64,000 nt of DNA, from the NCBI RefSeq assembly GCF_018424605.1, contig NZ_QTKT01000005.1, positions 186,001-250,000 on the forward strand, in the 5' to 3' direction. Shown here piece by piece: positions 60,485-64,000 of the stretch (the first letter of the stretch is position 1; each line of letters opens with the position of its first letter). This DNA comes from Marinobacter lipolyticus (GTDB taxonomy: Bacteria; Pseudomonadota; Gammaproteobacteria; Pseudomonadales; Oleiphilaceae). The notes beneath the pieces were generated by a model. That model saw nothing but the letters and a program-made list of their open reading frames with translations, did no database searches and was not told the origin of the DNA. The position numbers and the translations under genes were made by a program.

Positions 60485-61453
60485 ATGGAACCGATCCGTC
60501 CAGATGACGATGAGCTGAGAGCCGACCCGCGTTCGGGGAGCGCCCCGATAACGCCGGAAGCGACCGACAGGCCGGCGGGCACAAAGAGCGAGGCTGGTGG
60601 CAGCGGGGCTGCGCGCACCCCGAAAACGGCAAAATCCTCCGGTGGTGGCAACGGGCGCGGTGGTTCCTGGGGCGTTTGGGTGGCGCTGGTTCTGGTGGCG
60701 CTGGTCGCCGCGGGCGGCTGGTTCAGTCAGTCCAGGCAGATAGAAGCACTGGAAAGTCAGCTCGAGGAAGCAGATTACTGGGCGCGGCAAAGTAAGCTGG
60801 CGCTGGCCCGATTCGAGGGGGATCTGTCCGAAACCGGGGAGAACCTTGAAGAGCGCGGGCAGTCGCTGGAGCAGAAGCTGACAGCGCAGGGCGAACGTCT
60901 GGATACCGCAGACAGCGAAATTCGGAAGCTGTGGGTGATCGCCAATGAGCGCAACAAGAAGCGTTTGGACGACCAGCAGGCGCGCCTGGAATCATTTGCT
61001 GTTGAGTTGCAGCAGCAGGCAGAGGCCCGCGAACAGCTGGCGTCCTCCGTGGAGTCGCTTGAGTCTTCGTTGTCCGGCGAGTTGGCTGACTTGCGCACGG
61101 ATGTGGATCAGCGGCTGGTAGCCTTGACGGAATCCACCGAGCAGGCGGATCAGCGGTTAACGGAGCTGAATACGGCGCTGGAAGGCGTGGATCAGCTGGT
61201 GGACCGGCGAATCCAGCGGTTTGAGCGGGAGCAGAAGCTGGGGATCGACGGTCTCGAGAGTCGTATTGGTGCTCTTGAGCGTTCCATGGAAGGCCTGGCC
61301 GATGGCTCTGCGGTCAGTTCCGTGCGCGCCGAATTACGCACGCTGAAACAGACGGTGGATTCGATCGACGCCTCGCGGGCTCAGTTGACCTCTCGCCTGG
61401 TGCGGCTCTCCGAGCAGGTCGACAGTTTGCGCAGTCAGGCGGCTGGCCGCTAG
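60485..61453 (+). CDS. Membrane-anchored coiled-coil protein of unknown function
   Basis: This 322-residue protein has a disordered Pro/Gly/Ser-rich cytoplasmic start (1-60), one membrane segment (about 62-82, 'GVWVALVLVALVAAGGWFSQ') and then almost continuous coiled coil to the end ('QIEALESQLEEADYWARQSK', 'LEERGQSLEQKLTAQGERLD'). I cannot assign a family or function. It probably acts in the periplasm as a spacer or scaffold. Start ATG 60485 follows GGGAG. It is divergent from purE. Confidence 0.75.
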   Translation: MEPIRPDDDELRADPRSGSAPITPEATDRPAGTKSEAGGSGAARTPKTAKSSGGGNGRGGSWGVWVALVLVALVAAGGWFSQSRQIEALESQLEEADYWARQSKLALARFEGDLSETGENLEERGQSLEQKLTAQGERLDTADSEIRKLWVIANERNKKRLDDQQARLESFAVELQQQAEAREQLASSVESLESSLSGELADLRTDVDQRLVALTESTEQADQRLTELNTALEGVDQLVDRRIQRFEREQKLGIDGLESRIGALERSMEGLADGSAVSSVRAELRTLKQTVDSIDASRAQLTSRLVRLSEQVDSLRSQAAGR

Positions 61454-61635
61454 GTCACTGACGCCGCCAGCTTAATGGCAGTGTTGCGCTGGTCCGGGGC
61501 GGGTGACCGATCCGCTCCGCTGTCGCGCCAGCGCTTTGTAACGGTTTGTATTCATCCCTTGCGGTAGCTCTCAGTTCTGCCGTTTTGCAGTTGCTATCAT
61601 CGGGCAACTCGCAAAAGGATGAAGAGTGCACAACA
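61454..61635. other. Intergenic region
   Basis: These 182 bp lie between the coiled-coil gene and the lipoprotein gene. I see no hairpin with a T-run and no clear promoter box. Confidence 0.5.
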
Positions 61636-62547
61636 ATGAAAACCCGACTGCCTTCTGCTCAACGCCCCCGTTCGCCGGCGCCTTGCCCTGGAATCTTTCA
61701 TTCACTGAGGTTTCCCCTCGCGGTTCTGTTAATGGCGGCGCTGGTATCCGGCTGTACCGTGTACCAGTCCATTGGCAAAAGCGTCGGCTCGTTTTTGCAT
61801 CCGGTATCCGGCCACGATTTTGTTCATATCGAGAACGATCAGTGGAACCAGAAAAATGCCCTGATCTATTTTTATCGCACCCATTCCCAGTGGGCTGCAG
61901 ATGAGATTGAAGCGCCCAGTGTCTACGTGGATGACAAGCACTACTTCAACATCCGCAATGACAGCTTTACCTGGCTTGAGGTCAGCCCGGGGGAGCGCCA
62001 CATCGCCATGCGACGTCCGTTGCTGGGGCTGGAAGGCCTGAACTCTTTCAGTCTCAGCCTCATCGCCGATGCCACCTTGCAGGTCGAGCCAGGACGGATC
62101 TATTACCTGCGCTATAACGAGTTGGCAGCGCCGGATCAGCCCCACCCGGACCTTGATCCGGAGCACGGCCTGGCACAGGGGGACCTGCAACTGGTGACCC
62201 GGGAATACGCCATGCAGGCAGATGAGCTGGTGTCCACCCGTTTCCTCAACAGCGACTTGCTGGCGCCAAACCACGCCGCCGTCTCCATAGCCGAAGTGAA
62301 CGAGGATTTCGACTATGCCCGCAAAATGGAGCTGCTCGAAGAAGAGCGTGAGCTGGAAATCGAGCGCCTGAAAGAAGAGGGTAAATACGATTCCCCCTCC
62401 TGGTTCTGGCCCTTCGGGGGCGGCCCCACAGTGCCGCTGGAAACCGACCAGGAAATCCGTCAGCTGGAAAAAGAGTACGCGGCCATTGAAAACGACCGGC
62501 AACGCCGGGCGGAAGCCGAAGCGTCCGATGGCTGGTGGATTTTCTGA
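61636..62547 (+). CDS. Lipoprotein with DUF2846-like domain
   Basis: This 303-residue lipoprotein starts at ATG 61636 with a type II signal: hydrophobic 'FPLAVLLMAALVSGC' with lipobox LVSGC. The next part has the DUF2846-like pattern ('ALIYFYRTHSQ', 'PSVYVDDKHYFNIRNDSFTW', 'LEVSPGERHIAMRR', 'VEPGRIYYLRY'). The C-terminal third is charged coiled coil and ends 'SDGWWIF'. Function unknown; membrane-associated, probably facing the periplasm. An upstream in-frame start at 61546 is ignored because it precedes the signal peptide. Confidence 0.8.
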   Translation: MKTRLPSAQRPRSPAPCPGIFHSLRFPLAVLLMAALVSGCTVYQSIGKSVGSFLHPVSGHDFVHIENDQWNQKNALIYFYRTHSQWAADEIEAPSVYVDDKHYFNIRNDSFTWLEVSPGERHIAMRRPLLGLEGLNSFSLSLIADATLQVEPGRIYYLRYNELAAPDQPHPDLDPEHGLAQGDLQLVTREYAMQADELVSTRFLNSDLLAPNHAAVSIAEVNEDFDYARKMELLEEERELEIERLKEEGKYDSPSWFWPFGGGPTVPLETDQEIRQLEKEYAAIENDRQRRAEAEASDGWWIF

Positions 62548-62654
62548 CAGCGGTGATTGGCCGAAACGACCCGGAGCGTGATCACCCTCACAATTGTGGA
62601 AACCCGGAAGCATTACTACACTGTGTCTGGATATGGCACACAGGGTAAAAAGGT

Positions 62655-62867
62655 ATGTCGTTCAAGGATTCGTTGCGGCAGACAATGAGGGCGCTCAGGC
62701 GTCGTATGGATCAGGTCAATTGCTCCCTTGCGGAGAAAGCCCTGCCGGGTGACCGCAAGCTCAGGGTCAGCGAGTTGTCGCTGCAGAGAAAAGCTCGGGA
62801 CGCGGGTCAGAAAGGGCCGCCGTTGCGGGTGGTCGAAGGCAGAAAAAGCCAGGGCGAGGCCCCCTGA
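62655..62867 (+). CDS. Small basic protein of unknown function
   Basis: This possible gene encodes a 70-residue, strongly basic protein (many Arg/Lys) starting 'MSFKDSLRQTMRALRRRMDQ', with AAAAAGG ahead of the ATG. I recognise no domain. Support is only the ribosome site and its isolated position between the lipoprotein gene and the tRNA array. Confidence 0.45.
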   Translation: MSFKDSLRQTMRALRRRMDQVNCSLAEKALPGDRKLRVSELSLQRKARDAGQKGPPLRVVEGRKSQGEAP

Positions 62868-62934
62868 CGTCTGGTTAAAAAATGCCCGCTTTTTAGGCGT
62901 TTGCCGCTTTTTTCAGAAAATTTCCGGAAAACAT

Positions 62935-62962
62935 TTGACACCGTCAGACAAATGCTTAAAAT
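62935..62962 (+). promoter_or_regulatory. Strong sigma-70 promoter of the tRNA array
   Basis: TTGACA-N16-TAAAAT followed by a GCGCG discriminator, typical of stringently controlled stable-RNA promoters. The transcript would begin about 105 bases before the first tRNA. A GTCTCA/TGAGAC hairpin (62967-62984) lies in the leader. Confidence 0.8.
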
Positions 62963-63074
62963 GCGCGTCTCACTTGGTTGAGACAGCAACGCTGACTCGG
63001 CATACTTCGAAAGAAGCAAGTGAATCTGAAGCGTAAGAATCTGCGGATTCGAGCGCTTTGGAGGCATGAAAGTT

Positions 63075-63150
63075 GGGTGGTTAGCTCAGCTGGGAGAGCA
63101 TCGCCCTTACAAGGCGAGGGTCACTGGTTCGATCCCAGTACCACCCACCA
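63075..63150 (+). tRNA. tRNA-Val (anticodon TAC)
   Basis: A 76-base cloverleaf: acceptor stem GGGTGGT/ACCACCC, D-arm with AGCTCAGCTGGGAGAGC, anticodon loop CTTACAA and T-loop GGTTCGATCCC. The CCA end is encoded. It reads GTA codons (and other Val codons by wobble). Confidence 0.98.
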
Positions 63151-63235
63151 TCTTTCATTAGCATCACCGGATCACCCCATCCGGTTTCAGATTTCAGTAC
63201 TGCAGGTCTCAGGGCCATACAGCTGGAGTTGATGC

Positions 63236-63312
63236 GGAGCGGTAGTTCAGTTGGTTAGAATACCGGCCTGTCACGCCGGGGGTCGCGGGTTCGAGTCCCG
63301 TCCGCTCCGCCA
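63236..63312 (+). tRNA. tRNA-Asp (anticodon GTC)
   Basis: A 77-base cloverleaf: acceptor stem GGAGCGG/CCGCTCC, anticodon loop CTGTCAC, T-loop GGTTCGAGTCC, encoded CCA. Confidence 0.98.
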
Positions 63313-63323
63313 TTTTTATTCCC

Positions 63324-63399
63324 GGGTGGTTAGCTCAGCTGGGAGAGCATCGCCCTTACAAGGCGAGGGTCACTGGTTCGATCCCAGTACCACCCACCA
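63324..63399 (+). tRNA. tRNA-Val (anticodon TAC), second copy
   Basis: Identical in all 76 bases to the tRNA-Val at 63075-63150. It lies 11 bases after tRNA-Asp, so the three probably come from one transcript. Confidence 0.98.
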
Positions 63400-63475
63400 T
63401 TTTTCCCCTTGAGTTTGTATTGATCACCGGGCCAGGCGGCCAGCGGTGTTTTTTGCGTGTCTGAATGGCTGGTTT

Positions 63476-63503
63476 GTCGGATCAGCCAGAGGCGTGATCC
63501 AAC
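63476..63503. repeat. Degenerate REP-like element after the tRNA array
   Basis: Arms GTCGGATCAGCC and GGCGTGATCCAAC: one mismatch in the right-hand core (CCAAC for CCGAC). Same family as the REP elements elsewhere in the window. Confidence 0.7.
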
Positions 63504-63523
63504 AAACCAGGTGCCGGCGTGCC

Positions 63524-64000
63524 TTATTTGCCAATCAACGACTGGCCACACACCCTCACAACGTTGCCGTTGACGCCACTGGAGCCTGGGTTGCAGTACC
63601 ATGCAATCGCCTCGGCCACATCCACCGGCTGGCCGCCCTGGGACAGGCTGTTCATGCGGCGCCCGGCCTCTCGAATGGTGATCGGCATGGCGGCGGTCAT
63701 CTGGGTTTCGATGAAGCCCGGCGCGATCGCATTGATGGTGATCCCGTTTTTCAACTGTTTGGCCAGGGACTCCACGTATCCGATCACCCCGGATTTGGCG
63801 CAGGAGTAGTTGGTCTGGCCGAAGTTGCCGGCAATACCACTGATCGATGAGATGCATACGATACGGCCATTGTCCCGCAGCAGTCCGCGGTGCATCAGCT
63901 CTTCATCGATCAACTCTTCGGCGGTCAGGTTTACCGCGATGGTCATGTCCCAGAAGTGCTCGGGCATGTTGCCCAGGGTCTTGTCGCGAGTGATGCCGGC
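63524..64000 (-). CDS. 3-oxoacyl-[ACP] reductase-like SDR (5' end beyond window)
   Basis: This is the C-terminal part (about 158 residues) of an SDR that continues past the right edge. Catalytic Ser and Tyr-x3-Lys are seen in '[20 protein letters not shown]', then '[20 protein letters not shown]' and the end '[16 protein letters not shown]'. The extended upstream frame ([20 protein letters not shown]) is typical of FabG-type beta-ketoacyl reductases, and this one resembles the longer FabG4-like group. The catalytic half is intact; start and cofactor motif are not visible. Confidence 0.85.
   Translation of the reverse strand, partial: AGITRDKTLGNMPEHFWDMTIAVNLTAEELIDEELMHRGLLRDNGRIVCISSISGIAGNFGQTNYSCAKSGVIGYVESLAKQLKNGITINAIAPGFIETQMTAAMPITIREAGRRMNSLSQGGQPVDVAEAIAWYCNPGSSGVNGNVVRVCGQSLIGK

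Overview
The window looks like a chromosomal segment of a marine gammaproteobacterium close to Marinobacter. This rests on gene content and order (pilBC/pilA, cysQ-cysC-SLC13, MvaT-type silencer, sbcB, fliC-flaG-fliD-fliS, argG, yajQ, fxsA-groESL, gspNCD, purEK) and protein-level resemblance; no database was searched. Most of the window is moderately GC-rich. About 11.3-19.8 kb is conspicuously AT-rich and is probably a horizontally acquired polysaccharide cassette.

Layout. 1-5.0 kb: type IV pilus genes pilC (cut by the window edge) and pilB on the minus strand, and divergent pilA behind a sigma-54-type promoter, followed by an O-antigen-ligase-like protein in the position of the pilin glycosyltransferase TfpO/PilO. 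5.1-9.8 kb: a beta-CASP RNA nuclease-like gene and a sulfate assimilation group (cysQ, cysC, SLC13/RCK permease). 9.9-28.3 kb: a surface glycan locus led by rfaH, with an exact ops-type element ahead of wzz. It holds glycosyltransferases, a Wzx flippase, a Wzy polymerase, acyltransferases, an unrecognised protein, a full PglF/E/D/C-type set for undecaprenyl-linked diacetylbacillosamine, and a UDP-HexNAc 6-dehydrogenase (tviB/wbpA type) ending at a strong terminator. A second beta-CASP gene inside this block carries two REP palindromes in its reading frame.

28.4-31.5 kb: mvaT-like silencer, a secreted protein behind a class-II CRP/Vfr-like promoter, and sbcB. 31.6-38.5 kb: flagellar filament genes, with two divergent flagellins (one with a sigma-54-like and one with a sigma-28-like promoter), a TPR-methyltransferase-like protein behind the first, and flaG, fliD, fliS behind the second. 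38.6-47.1 kb: a periplasmic binding protein, argG, an AraC regulator, a response regulator with a degenerate GGDEF domain, yajQ, an AmpG-like permease with an apparent ATC start, an ATL-like DNA repair gene enclosed by two nested inverted repeats, an SDR and fxsA. 47.2-53.1 kb: sigma-32-type promoter with groES-groEL, then gspN-gspC-gspD. 53.1-60.4 kb (mainly minus strand): M48 peptidase, lemA, a GGDEF/EAL protein, sodB, purK and purE. 60.5-64 kb: three poorly characterised genes, a Val-Asp-Val tRNA array behind a strong promoter, and a truncated FabG-like SDR.

The most notable observations are these: the predicted pilin C-terminal serine glycosylation module coupled to a bacillosamine/O-antigen locus under RfaH-ops control; the nested inverted-repeat cassette around the ATL gene (104-bp arms, 93 of 104 positions identical by hand alignment); REP elements domesticated inside a coding sequence; and the flagellin-linked TPR-methyltransferase. 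I found no CRISPR array, integrase or complete insertion sequence.
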